From NCBI RefSeq assembly GCF_029168945.1, contig NC_083609.1, positions 24,735,501 through 24,799,500 of the forward strand: a stretch of DNA of 64,000 nucleotides, written 5' to 3'. Shown in pieces: positions 24,527 to 34,335 of this stretch (positions are counted from its first letter, which is position 1; every line of letters starts with the position of its first letter). The position numbers and the translations under genes were made by a program. The notes under the pieces were generated by a model. That model had not been told where the DNA came from. It saw only the letters and a list, made by a program, of their open reading frames with translations, and ran no database searches. This stretch comes from Cannabis sativa. Taxonomy: Eukaryota > Streptophyta > Magnoliopsida > Rosales > Cannabaceae.

Positions 24527-27400
24527 ATGGCTGGAAATCACGTTAACGGAGCTAACAACGGATCCATCAATGTTGGAATGATGAGCGTACCATTGCCTGG
24601 AGCTGGAGTGCCACCTGTACACGTCATCAATGGCGGAATAGGGAGGAGCAACATCAGACCTCTCAACCTATTCCCAGAAACGACTGGCCCTCAAGTCGGA
24701 GACACGTCCACACCACCAGCAACCATGCATTTTCCCCCCGTCACCCCGGCGGTAGTGTCCGAAGGAATGGTCCAGCTCACGACCGATCAATATGCTGCAA
24801 TTCAGGATCAGCTGCGAGCACTACAAGCCGAGGTAGATGGACAGAGTCGAGCTCGACGCCCTCCTCGAGTTCCTGCCATTTGCAACGAAAACCCTCAGGT
24901 AACAGTTTCCAGACGTCAAACTAACCGTGTACGCAGGGAACGAAGAACTGACCCTGAAGCTCTGGACTTGAATCACCCGACGTCAAGAGATCAATCTGCA
25001 AGGTTTCCTAACCAGAGCGCACAAATCGACGAGGATCCTGAGCGCCGCAATCCTCGCAGTCGTCCATCTCGTGACAACGACGCAGAATCGGCCTCTTCAT
25101 CCTCGCATGGCCGCACTCCGAGCAGGTATACGAGGTCTGGCTCTGTACAGACACAGCAGGGAGGACGTTACCGTGTACACCGAGGTGATCTGCGTGATCA
25201 CCTCAACGCAGTATTTAGGGCACGCTCCCGCGACCCACATAACATTGAGACGCTCCATGATCCTCATACGGGCGATCAGGGTGTCAACACAGTTAACAAC
25301 CCGCCTATCGCGCCGATCGCGACCACTGGGATTAATATCCCTTCGAACCTTGCCGCAGTAGTTGCGAGCCCCGCAGTCGCAGCGACTCCAACCCCTGCGA
25401 CAGGAGGAATTGATCAAAACATGCTGCTGCAAGCTTTGAAGATGCTCGAGCAGCAGCGTAAGCCTATATACAAGCTGCATGGCACTTCGCCTTTTACCGC
25501 AGAAGTGCGGCAGGCCCAACTTCCAAAAGGGTTTCGTTTATCCGAATCCCTCAAATATAAAGGTACTTCTAACCCGTTAGATTACTTAGAAAAGTTCAAT
25601 ACTATAATGGAAGTGGACCAGGTACCGCAACTTGCGAAGTGTCGGATTCTTGCGGCAACACTCGAGGAGAATGCCCATGATTGGTTCACCCAACTACCTG
25701 AGGCGTCGATATCGACGTGGGAAAACTTCGTCGACTTATTCCTCACACATTTCCAGGCCACAATGACGTATAGGCCACCCTATACGACTTTGGCCAACAT
25801 CAAACAAGAACCGGGTGAGTCTTTACAAGATTATTTCAAGCGTTTTAACGCGGAAGTAACAAAGGTCGAGAAGGCCCCCGAGTCTTCGCTTGTTTGCATG
25901 TTAATTATAGGTATCCTGCCAAGAACCGACTTCTGGAAGGAACTACAAGCCCGAAGGCCGGAATCCTTAGTAGAGTTCTTCGCCATGGCCGAGCCTCACA
26001 AGAGAATCGAGAACTCTCTGGCAGAGTTAGAGAAGGGCAAGAACAAACGACGATCACCCATACCGCGGTTGCGCTCTCGCAGCCCGCGAGGGAAGAATTC
26101 CAGGGGCCGAAGCCCAAGAAGACGCAGCCCGCGCAGACCGCGAAGCCCGAAGCTGGCTAAGTCACCTCCAAAGAAGGAGTCCTCACCGAAAAGGAAGGGA
26201 GGACCTCGCTTCGTCAACTATACGGAACTTGCCGTACCTCGAGACCATATCTATGCGATTGAGGAAAGGAACGACGTCTTCAAGAAGCCGCCCCCCATCA
26301 GGGGAAATCGCGACCGAAGAGATCCCAAAAAGTTCTGTAAGTATCACAAGGACATTGGTCACACTACTCTTGAATGTTGGGTCTTGCAGGATGAGATAGA
26401 GGAACTAATCAGAAGAGGGAAGTTCGACAAGTATAAGAGAAGCGAGGAAGGACATCCCCAAGCGGATGGCAAAGGAGATGGCCAGAACGCGAGTGGCTCG
26501 AGAACACCTCGCAATATCTTAACCATAATCGGAGGACCGCATATCGCAGGCGACTCTCGCAAATCGCAAGAAAGGTATGCCAGAGAAGCCAAGGAGAGGC
26601 CATTAACCAATGTGAACAATCTTGGTGAACGGCCAGAGAAGCTCTTCAAGAAAGAATGCGAGGACATCGTCTTTATGGAGAGCGATGCGAGATGGGTCCA
26701 CCACCCACACTCTGATGCACTCGTGATAGTCGCCAATATTGGTGGAGACAATGTCCATCGTATACTGGTCGACAATGGGAGTTCGGTGAATTTGCTGAAT
26801 TTCCAAGCCTTCAAGCAAATGGGATTGCAAGAGAAGGATTTGCGACCTATGACATCAAGCATCTATGGTTTCTCGGGAGATGTCATAGCAATCAAAGGAA
26901 TGATCAAACTCCCAATCACTTTGGGAACTGCCCCGATAACTGCCAAGTCGATGGCCGACTTTGCAGTAATCGACCAATACTCAGTGTATAACGCTGTGAT
27001 TGGTCGACCAATTCTGAAGGAGATGAAGATCTTAACCTCGATCTATCATCTAACGATGAAGTTCCCTACTCCCTCTGCAGTAGGATCGGTGAGGGGAGTC
27101 CAATCTGACTCTCGAGAATGTTATAATGCAGCTGTCAAACTCGCAGAAAAAAGGACGGTGAATGTTATCCACCTTTTGGACGCACCACCACCTCGCCAGG
27201 AGATCCTCAGGATCGAGGAGGTACCGCACATAGACAAACCAGACTTGGATCCGAGAATCCTTGATCACACCGCCGCAGCCCAAGCCGCGGAAGATACAAT
27301 CGAGGTACCTATAGATCCTATAGATAATAACAAAGTTTTAAAAATTGGTTCTAGATTAAACGTACAGTTGCGAGAACAATTAACGACTTTTCTAAAATAA
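24527..27400 (+). CDS. Tat1 gag and protease
   Basis: Start chosen at ATG 24527 (MAGNHVNGANNGS), the first ATG after the primer site; the open frame runs back into the LTR without reason to be used. The N-terminal 300 residues are low-complexity and Arg/Ser-rich. The capsid (Retrotrans_gag) domain lies about residues 335-510 (KGTSNPLDYLEKF, HDWFTQLPEASISTW, GESLQDYFKRFN). An RS-rich basic stretch (about 570-625) precedes a variant knuckle CX2HX4HX4C (CKYHKDIGHTTLEC). The protease follows with ILVDNGSSVNLL as the active-site loop and AVIGRPILKEM. It ends at TAA 27398, after which the same frame continues into RT; that stop may be a mutation or a gag/pol boundary. Confidence 0.92.
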   Translation: MAGNHVNGANNGSINVGMMSVPLPGAGVPPVHVINGGIGRSNIRPLNLFPETTGPQVGDTSTPPATMHFPPVTPAVVSEGMVQLTTDQYAAIQDQLRALQAEVDGQSRARRPPRVPAICNENPQVTVSRRQTNRVRRERRTDPEALDLNHPTSRDQSARFPNQSAQIDEDPERRNPRSRPSRDNDAESASSSSHGRTPSRYTRSGSVQTQQGGRYRVHRGDLRDHLNAVFRARSRDPHNIETLHDPHTGDQGVNTVNNPPIAPIATTGINIPSNLAAVVASPAVAATPTPATGGIDQNMLLQALKMLEQQRKPIYKLHGTSPFTAEVRQAQLPKGFRLSESLKYKGTSNPLDYLEKFNTIMEVDQVPQLAKCRILAATLEENAHDWFTQLPEASISTWENFVDLFLTHFQATMTYRPPYTTLANIKQEPGESLQDYFKRFNAEVTKVEKAPESSLVCMLIIGILPRTDFWKELQARRPESLVEFFAMAEPHKRIENSLAELEKGKNKRRSPIPRLRSRSPRGKNSRGRSPRRRSPRRPRSPKLAKSPPKKESSPKRKGGPRFVNYTELAVPRDHIYAIEERNDVFKKPPPIRGNRDRRDPKKFCKYHKDIGHTTLECWVLQDEIEELIRRGKFDKYKRSEEGHPQADGKGDGQNASGSRTPRNILTIIGGPHIAGDSRKSQERYAREAKERPLTNVNNLGERPEKLFKKECEDIVFMESDARWVHHPHSDALVIVANIGGDNVHRILVDNGSSVNLLNFQAFKQMGLQEKDLRPMTSSIYGFSGDVIAIKGMIKLPITLGTAPITAKSMADFAVIDQYSVYNAVIGRPILKEMKILTSIYHLTMKFPTPSAVGSVRGVQSDSRECYNAAVKLAEKRTVNVIHLLDAPPPRQEILRIEEVPHIDKPDLDPRILDHTAAAQAAEDTIEVPIDPIDNNKVLKIGSRLNVQLREQLTTFLK

Positions 27401-29494
27401 AATCTTGATATCTTTGCCTGGAAACATTCAGATATGGTCGGGATATCTCCACAGGTCATGTGTCATCGCTTGAACATTGACCCCGAAGTGCGAGGTGTCC
27501 GACAAAAGCGCCGCAAAATGGACCCCGCGAGGTACCAAGCGCTGAAAGAAGAAGTTGACCGCCTCCTTGTCTGCGGCTTTATACGGGAGTCATTTTACCC
27601 CAACTGGTTAGCTAACCCAGTACTCGTGCCAAAGCCTAATGGCTCATGGCGCACATGCGTTGACTTTACAGATCTAAATAGAGCCTGTCCCAAAGACAGC
27701 TTTCCTCTTCCTAGCATTGACCAGCTTGTCGATGCCACTGCAGGTCACGCGCTTTTAAGCTTCATGGATGCGTACTCGCGATACAATCAAACCCCGATGT
27801 ATGAACCAGACCAAGAACATACCTCGTTCATTACTGATCGAGGATTATACTGTTACAAAGTAATGCCTTTTGGTTTAATAAACGCAGGTGCGACTTATCA
27901 AAGGCTAGTGAATATGATGTTCGCAGATCTTATTGGAAAGACAATGGAGGTATATGTTGACGATATGCTTGTAAAGTCGCAACATGCGGAAGATCACATT
28001 ACGCACTTGCAGGCCATGTTCGACATATTGCGGCGATACAAGATGCGTCTAAATCCGTTGAAATGCGTCTTTGGAGTGGGTTCCGGAAAGTTCCTTGGTT
28101 TTATGGTAAATCAGCGAGGAATAGAAGCCAATCCTGCGAAGATCAGGGCATTAGTAGAAATGCCGTCACCGACTAAGCCAAAGGAGGTTCAAAGCCTCAC
28201 GGGTAAAGTCGCGGCTTTAAACCGCTTCATATCCAGATCCTCTGACAAGTGTAAAGAGTTTTTCCAGACTTTGAAAGGTAACAAAAGGTTTCAATGGAAC
28301 GAAAAATGCGAGCAAGCTTTCCAGGCTTTAAAAACGCATTTAGGGCAACCCCCAGTTTTATCAAAACCGTTGTCCGGAGAAGTTTTGTCCATTTATTTGG
28401 CCGTCTCCGAATACGCGATTAGTTCAGTACTAATCCGTGAGGATCAAGGACGCCAACACCCGGTGTATTACGTCAGTAAGCGATTATTAGACGCCGAGAC
28501 GCGTTATCCTCAAATGGAGAAACTAGCTTTCGCCTTGATAATATCCTCAAGAAAATTGCGACCTTATTTCCAGGCTCACAGCATTGAAGTTTTGACAAAC
28601 TTCCCCTTAAGACAGGTTTTGGCAAAACCAGAAGCATCGGGGAGATTGTTAAAGTGGGCCATGGAGTTAAGTCAGTTCGATATCAAGTATAAACCGAGAA
28701 CTGCGATCAAGGGGCAAGCCTTGGCAGATTTTATACTTGAATTCCCAAGCACCGAGGTGGCAGTTGTAGAGGGCGAAAATGACATGGTCGTGGCAAGCAA
28801 AGAAGTATGGACATTATATGTCGATGGAGCCTCAAATAATGAAGGTTCTGGCAGCGGAGTCTTGCTAATCAGTCCCAATAATTTCAAGGTACACGCTGCT
28901 TTACGTTTTGAATTCTCTGCATCTAACAATGAAGCCGAGTATGAGGCTTTAATCGCAGGTCTGAAATTGGCCCTCGAGATGAAAGTCGAGTATCTACAAG
29001 CTTTTAGCGACTCTCAAATCGTGGTATGCCAAGTGAATGGAGAATACCTAGCAAGAGGGCATACCTTGACAAGATTGGTTAAATACTTAGCCATCGTTCG
29101 TGAAATAATGCAGAAATTCAAACATGTAGTTGTGTCTCGAGTACCGCGTGCTCAAAATGCCCACGCAGACGCATTGGCCCGACTGGCCTCCACTAGAGAA
29201 GTCGAATTACTCGATGTAATTCTGGTGGATGTATTGGCTCACCCAACCATAGATCGAGAAACGATCATGGAAATCGATGATGTCCAGAAGATTACCTGGA
29301 TGACTCCTATCCTCGCGTACCTTGACAAGGGGCTCCTACCTGATGATAAAATAGAAGCAAGGAAATTACGACAGCGAGCAGCCCGCTATGTGATATATGA
29401 CCAGAGTTTGTATCGCAGAAGTTTTAGTCAACCACTTCTCAAATGTATCAGTGGAGAAGACTGCGGTTACATACTGCGTGAAGTACACGAGTGA
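27401..29494 (+). CDS. Tat1 reverse transcriptase and two RNase H domains
   Basis: Frame continues from gag-protease (NLDIFAWKHSDMVG); the first Met is at 27434. RT blocks are FYPNWLANPVLVPKPNGSW, CVDFTDLNRACPKD, MDAYSRYNQ, YKVMPFGLINAGATYQR and catalytic YVDDMLVKS. A degenerate Gypsy RNase H follows (SEYAISSVLIRED to LRPYFQAHSIEV). Next is a second, archaeal-type RNase H with all acidic residues visible: LYVDGASNNEG, SNNEAEYEAL, AFSDSQIV and NAHADALARLAS. Having both RNase H domains is typical of Tat. The frame ends at TGA 29492 within the integrase zinc region; the frame itself goes on into integrase. Confidence 0.92.
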   Translation, partial: NLDIFAWKHSDMVGISPQVMCHRLNIDPEVRGVRQKRRKMDPARYQALKEEVDRLLVCGFIRESFYPNWLANPVLVPKPNGSWRTCVDFTDLNRACPKDSFPLPSIDQLVDATAGHALLSFMDAYSRYNQTPMYEPDQEHTSFITDRGLYCYKVMPFGLINAGATYQRLVNMMFADLIGKTMEVYVDDMLVKSQHAEDHITHLQAMFDILRRYKMRLNPLKCVFGVGSGKFLGFMVNQRGIEANPAKIRALVEMPSPTKPKEVQSLTGKVAALNRFISRSSDKCKEFFQTLKGNKRFQWNEKCEQAFQALKTHLGQPPVLSKPLSGEVLSIYLAVSEYAISSVLIREDQGRQHPVYYVSKRLLDAETRYPQMEKLAFALIISSRKLRPYFQAHSIEVLTNFPLRQVLAKPEASGRLLKWAMELSQFDIKYKPRTAIKGQALADFILEFPSTEVAVVEGENDMVVASKEVWTLYVDGASNNEGSGSGVLLISPNNFKVHAALRFEFSASNNEAEYEALIAGLKLALEMKVEYLQAFSDSQIVVCQVNGEYLARGHTLTRLVKYLAIVREIMQKFKHVVVSRVPRAQNAHADALARLASTREVELLDVILVDVLAHPTIDRETIMEIDDVQKITWMTPILAYLDKGLLPDDKIEARKLRQRAARYVIYDQSLYRRSFSQPLLKCISGEDCGYILREVHE

Positions 29495-30532
29495 ATTTGT
29501 GGCAATCATACTGGAGGTAATTCCCTTGCCTTAAAAATTATGCGGCAAGGATATTACTGGCCAACACTGCGACAAGATGCCCTCGCATTTGCAAAAAGGT
29601 GTGATAGATGCCAGCGAATAGCCACTTACACACACCAGCCCCCGAGTAACCTCCATTCTATCACGAGTCCCTGGCCCTTTGCAATCTGGGGAATCGATTT
29701 AATCGGCGAGTTACCCAAGGGAAAAGGCGGAGTCAAATATGCTGTGGTCGCGGTTGACTACTTCACGAAGTGGGCTGAAGCAAAAGCACTCGCAACCATC
29801 ACTGCAACGAAATTACGCGAGTTCGTCTACACCTCCATCATTTGTCGTTTTGGCATCCCGCATAAACTCATTTCGAACAATGGAAAACAATTTGACTGTA
29901 AAGAGATGCGGCAGCTATGCGACGATTTGGGGATTAAAAAAGCTTTTTCCGCAGTTGCTTACCCGCAGAGTAATGGACAGACTGAAGCAGTTAACAAGAT
30001 AATTAAGCACACCATAAAGGGAAAATTAGAAGGTCGCAAAGGGGCTTGGCCAGATGAGTTATCGCAAGTCCTATGGTCCTATAATACGACCCCTCGATCT
30101 ACAACTGGCGAAACACCCTTCTCACTCTCTTACGGGTGCGAGGCCATGTTGCCAATTGAAGTTGGGGCAGGTTCCCTACACAGGGATATTTTTAATATCT
30201 CGCAGAACAACGAGAATCAACTATTCTGCCTTGATCTTTTGGAGGAAAATCGTGATAAATCGCAACTACAAAATGCGGCTTATCAACAGCGAACCGCAAG
30301 GTACTTTAACTCCAAAGTGAAAGTAAAAACCCTGCGAGCAGGAGACTTGGTCCTTAGAAGAGTAATGCCAAACACCAAAATCCCGTCGCATGGGGTTTTT
30401 GGGGATAATTGGGAAGGACCATACCTCATCGCAGATCAAATAGGTGATGCAACTTATCGACTCGCAACACTCGATGGAACCGCGATTCCTCGAGCATGGA
30501 ATAGCGAGAGCTTGAAATTTTATTATCAGTAG
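29495..30532 (+). CDS. Tat1 integrase, with Asn in place of a catalytic Asp
   Basis: Would insert the cDNA. The HHCC zinc region is split by the stop at 29492 (VHE, then GNHTGG, then KRCDRCQR). Catalytic core: first Asp in IWGIDLIGELP is present. The second, expected in a SDNGKQF motif, reads ISNNGKQF, so codon 29876-29878 is AAC (Asn) where GAC is expected. The Glu in NGQTEAVNK is present. The C-terminal part has VLRRVMPNTK, NWEGPYLI and SESLKFYYQ, ending at a natural stop. Without the Asp, strand transfer should fail. Confidence 0.92.
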   Translation: MCGNHTGGNSLALKIMRQGYYWPTLRQDALAFAKRCDRCQRIATYTHQPPSNLHSITSPWPFAIWGIDLIGELPKGKGGVKYAVVAVDYFTKWAEAKALATITATKLREFVYTSIICRFGIPHKLISNNGKQFDCKEMRQLCDDLGIKKAFSAVAYPQSNGQTEAVNKIIKHTIKGKLEGRKGAWPDELSQVLWSYNTTPRSTTGETPFSLSYGCEAMLPIEVGAGSLHRDIFNISQNNENQLFCLDLLEENRDKSQLQNAAYQQRTARYFNSKVKVKTLRAGDLVLRRVMPNTKIPSHGVFGDNWEGPYLIADQIGDATYRLATLDGTAIPRAWNSESLKFYYQ

Positions 30533-30974
30533 TGTTCTCATTATTCGATTATGTTAATTCGTGTACTTATACTTAGATATTTTTTGTTCAACAAGAAAAA
30601 ATCCTAAGTATAGGGGGTATATGCCCTCTTGTACTATTGATTACATGAATAAAATTACTTGCTAAATTTTCAAGTGATTTAAATTTAGTTTACCAACTTT
30701 GCAAATTTTCCTACTTATTACACCAAGCTGTAATTAAAGTCGCAAGTGTATATAAAATTGCGATTACACCAAGCTGTAATCAAAGTTAAAAATATATATA
30801 AAATCGCGAGTACCCGTGTACTGCGTAAATATTAAAGGATAAGCTATCCCCGCGAGGATAGAAATTTGTCCAAAAGAGAAGGTAAATTTGTCTAAGTACA
30901 GAAGTGCGAGTACCCTTGTACCGCATATATAAAAAAAAAAGTGAAATTAAAAAACAACATAAATCAGAAGATAA
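30533..30974. other. Tat1 spacer between convergent pol and antisense gene
   Basis: 443 bp where the 3' ends of integrase and the antisense gene face each other. It contains repeated words: CACCAAGCTGTAATNAAAGT occurs twice (about 30721 and 30766), and GCGAGTACCC(G/T)TGTAC twice (about 30805 and 30905). No coding content. Confidence 0.7.
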
Positions 30975-33084
30975 TCAAGCGTCTGGAGCAGCAGGAGTAC
31001 TCGCGTCAGGAGCAGTCTCGTCCGCGACTTTGCTGACGATCTCATTCTCGACTTCCTCGGCCTGTACGCCCTCGACCTCATCCAGAAGGTTGCCTCCCCC
31101 ACCTTGAGTCTGGGTAGGCGACATGGCGCGAAAGGCCTCAGCCATCTCAGCAGCTTCAGCTGCAAGAAGAGAGAAGTCGAAGTCGGGGACTTTGGAAAGA
31201 GTGGTGTAGATATAATCAGACACAGCCTGATCGTACTGCTTCTTCCCATTCTCTTTCTCAGCCTCCGAATCGCGAGCCATCTCGGCGATCGTTCTCTGCG
31301 ACTTCTTGACCTCGAGCTCCGCCTGTTCTTTCGCCCTGCTGAGTTCCTCGAGCTCCTTCTCCTTGGCCTTGTTGAGTTCCTCAATCCTCGCCACATCCTG
31401 TTTCAGCTTCTTTATATTCTCCTGAAAATGAGCGTTCTGCCTCTTCAGCGAGTCGGCTTCCTTCGAAGGAGTAACCGCAGCTTTTATGAACAAAGCCATG
31501 GACTGCGCGGCCAGTTCAGTGGATCGAGTAACGAGATCCTCGTAAGGGATCTCAGCCAGGAACTTTTCCTGCATGGCCAAGAAGTCGCGAGCGCGAACAG
31601 GAGGGTCAATGACGACTTTCTTCCCCTTATCCTGAGTGGTCTTGGCCAGCTTCTTGGAAGAGTCTGCGACAAGCGAAGCCATCACATCGCTCTTCCTCTT
31701 CTAGGCAACGACCGGCGAAGTCGTCGCTGTTCCACCCTTTGGCTTGATCTTCAGGACGGGGGCAGACTTCAGAAAAGTCATATCTGCAAACATAAATGAA
31801 AGATAAGTAAACAAATCACAATTCTACCCGTCAGTTTATAACAAAAGACGAGTTACCTGAAATTTGTCGAGGAGTTTGCTTAGAAAGACGCTTGTCTATT
31901 CGCTCTTGCTGCTTCTCGGATGGTTCTTTGTATACTGGCTCCCGTTGAAGACTTGCGTTCTCGGGAATCAGCTGATGCTCTCGCAACTTCGCAGTTGTGC
32001 ACAATAATCGCCAGTCGCGATCTTGTACCGGAAGGCTCCCGAGAATTTCAGCTGTCTCCTTGCTAGTCGCGTCAAGAGTTGGTCGAGCTGGTCTATCTGC
32101 GATAACAACAAAAAGCGAGTTAGCAAAAGATTTCAAAAGCAAAGTAAAAAAAAAATCTCTAAGTCAACAAGTACGCGACATACTGGGTCTGCGATTAAAG
32201 TCAGTCCTAATCTCAGGAACCTTAAAGACGTAAAACCATTTCGACTTCCAGTCACCTATGTTCGATACCATCCCCTCAACACCGTTTATTTCAGAAGTCG
32301 CCCATTTGCTAAAGCAGTAGAAGCCGTTATGGAGGCCCACGCTCTTTATATCGTAGAAGTAACTAAACTCTTCTACTGACGGAGCCCTATGGGCATATTC
32401 CATGTACATCGCATAGAAAGCCAATACAGTGCGATAACTGTTGGGAGTCAGCTGAAAGGGCGATACGTCATATCGCCTAAGAATGGCTGCGACGAAGGGA
32501 TGAAAGGGGACCGACACACCACATCGAAGGATGGGTATTGAGATTACCACATCCTCTGTAGGGATGATCGCAGGGTTGGTGAATGGAAGGTGCGCTCTCT
32601 GAGATGGTTTAGGACGTTGAAATGCAAGTCGCAGCAAATTCAACCTCACAAAGGTGGTGAAGTTTGATTTGGCAACCCTCGAGACTAAATCCTCGCACGC
32701 GAAGGGCTTGTTCAATTGAGAGTCGTCGACCGAATCTGTCCCACTCCCTTCCGCTTCCTCCTCTTCCCCACCTGACTCGCGGACTGGAGTCGTCCATTCC
32801 TCCTCCATCTCCTCGACCTCGATGTCGGGAGCATGCCTCGTATGTAGGAGATAGTCGCGTGCTGACACTGTGGACTCGCTGTCCCGGATATCGATTGTCC
32901 CCGGTTCAGCGAGCTCCTGTACCATCCTCTCGATGTCTACAGAAGACATCGGACCTAACTCTATTTGCGCAGCCTCCATTTCGGAGATGTCTGTAGGAAG
33001 AAAACTGTCTCTCTCCTGGTCCGACTCTCCATCAAATGCGTGGCCTCCTGAGCCGAGCAGCTGGCTATCCGATAGATCGCTCAT
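30975..33084 (-). CDS. Tat1 antisense gene, three exons (Transposase_28-like domain plus coiled coil)
   Basis: Exon 1 33084-32184, exon 2 32096-31857, exon 3 31783-30975. Introns of 87 and 73 nt begin GTATGT and GTAACT and end GCAG. All junctions are phase 1 and the spliced length is 1950 nt, divisible by three. Exon 1: acidic N-terminus, then a domain with VSVPFHPFVAAILRRYDV, LTPNSYRTVLAFYAMYM and VEEFSYFYDIK, resembling the 'putative gypsy type transposon' family (PF04195). Exon 3: heptad-rich coiled coil (about 31480-31180) with many Glu/Lys, then DFDFSLLAAEA and an acidic tail. One in-frame TAG (31703-31701) sits in exon 3 before KRKSDV. Function is unknown. Splicing is inferred from sites and frame. 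Confidence 0.78.
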
Positions 33085-33285
33085 CTGAAAGATAGAAAAT
33101 CTTTTCAGCGTGATGGATGTGTGAAAAATAAAGTAAGTGATCTCACCCGCAGTAGATTATAAAAGTCGCATTCGATGGGAAGGTCAGCCTTCATGCGAAA
33201 ACTGACCATCCCGTCAATATGCGAGAAGAGATACAGCTATCTTGGGCAAGTAATTCACGCATCCTCGGTTAAACGGTATACCTCC

Positions 33286-33372
33286 AGAAACGGCTGGGAG
33301 TTTCCCAGTGACTCAAGAGGTATGCATTTTCGAGCATAACCCTGAAGTTACTGGGAGACCCCCACCGTTTCG
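33286..33372. repeat. Foldback 1
   Basis: Arms 33286-33313 and 33346-33372 are inverted copies (AGAAACGGCTGGGAG... and ...CCCACCGTTTCG), with a few mismatches and a loop of about 32 nt. Confidence 0.8.
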
Positions 33373-33424
33373 AGACTACCTATCAACCAAAGAGTGCGAT
33401 CATTCGAGTATTAACGCACGTCAA

Positions 33425-33510
33425 CAAATGGCTGGGTGTATCACAGTATCTCAAGGGGCATATAATCGCATATATGGCCATTAGAATACTGTGACACACC
33501 CACCATTTGG
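33425..33510. repeat. Foldback 2, related to foldback 1
   Basis: Arms 33425-33451 and 33483-33510 are inverted copies (CAAATGGCTGGGTGTATCAC against GTGACACACCCACCATTTG). The arm sequence and the CTCAAG(A/G)GG start of the loop are shared with foldback 1, so the two arose by duplication of one palindrome. Confidence 0.8.
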
Positions 33511-34335
33511 AATGGCAATTAATACTCTCACCACTCAGCCCGCGACATATAAAGATCCTAAAAGATCTAGCTAACAGTTAAGCGGAAATAAGTTTTGGAA
33601 ATATGCGATTATTCAAGCTGTTCATCTGAACACCCGCGAACATTCAAATTGTTCATCCGAATATCCGCGAGTATTCGAGACGTGAAACAGTGCCTATGAA
33701 TTGTGTGCGGTTATGTCAGTTTACAGGTCCTATTCTATGAATGTTACCCAGTTTCATTTACCCAAAACACATAACACTCACTAGCATACATTCCTAAAAA
33801 GCCTTTGAAAGCATCCAAACCCAGAAAAAAAAGCATATTTTTTCTCCAAAAACAGAAAACGAAAATGCAATGATTTAGAAACTAACCTTTAGTTTTGATT
33901 CCTGCGATTGCTCTCGATCACTTCTGGAATTGAAAATGTTGTGGAAAGTGGCAGAAAATCTGGGAATGGATTTTTTCTGGAGTATATGCACTGAAGAGAA
34001 GTTAAGAGAAAAGAGGGAAAAATAGGAAATTTGATTCGTATCAAAGCGCTTAAATACCCATATCCCTTATTAATTGGGATTGTGACACGTGGCAGCCAGA
34101 ATGCCTAAGGTCGCCCAATCTAACGGCCAACTATGGCCACGCCTACAGGAAAACCGAAGAGTTTTGTGACGTGGCACCCTAGAGGTAATAAATATTAATA
34201 ATTACAGCCGTCATTTTTCGAAACCCTCGATGGGACAACCAAAAGGTCACCTCCTCGTGACAACCTTTCACCTGTCTCTCGAGTAATAGTTTCCCTCAGT
34301 GACCGCTCCTGTCACATCGCGAAACTAGGGGCATG

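Larger units (their letters stand above)
33085..34335. other. Tat1 region between antisense gene start and 3' LTR, with two foldbacks
   Basis: About 1.25 kb without coding content. It is the only place for the promoter of the antisense gene. It contains two related hairpin-forming sequences (33286-33372 and 33425-33510) and ends in the Tat1 polypurine tract (about 34321-34335, AACTAGGGGCATG) before the LTR. Confidence 0.7.

Noticed and set aside
25097..26862. Minus-strand open frames opposite Tat1 gag-protease
   Set aside because: Shadows of the coding strand, with no domains. They differ from the true antisense gene, which lies outside gag-pol.
27398..29494. Programmed stop readthrough in Tat1 pol at 27398 and 29492
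   Set aside because: The 29492 stop lies inside the integrase zinc region and Tat2 has no stop there, so mutation is simpler. 27398 remains open but no readthrough signal was recognised.
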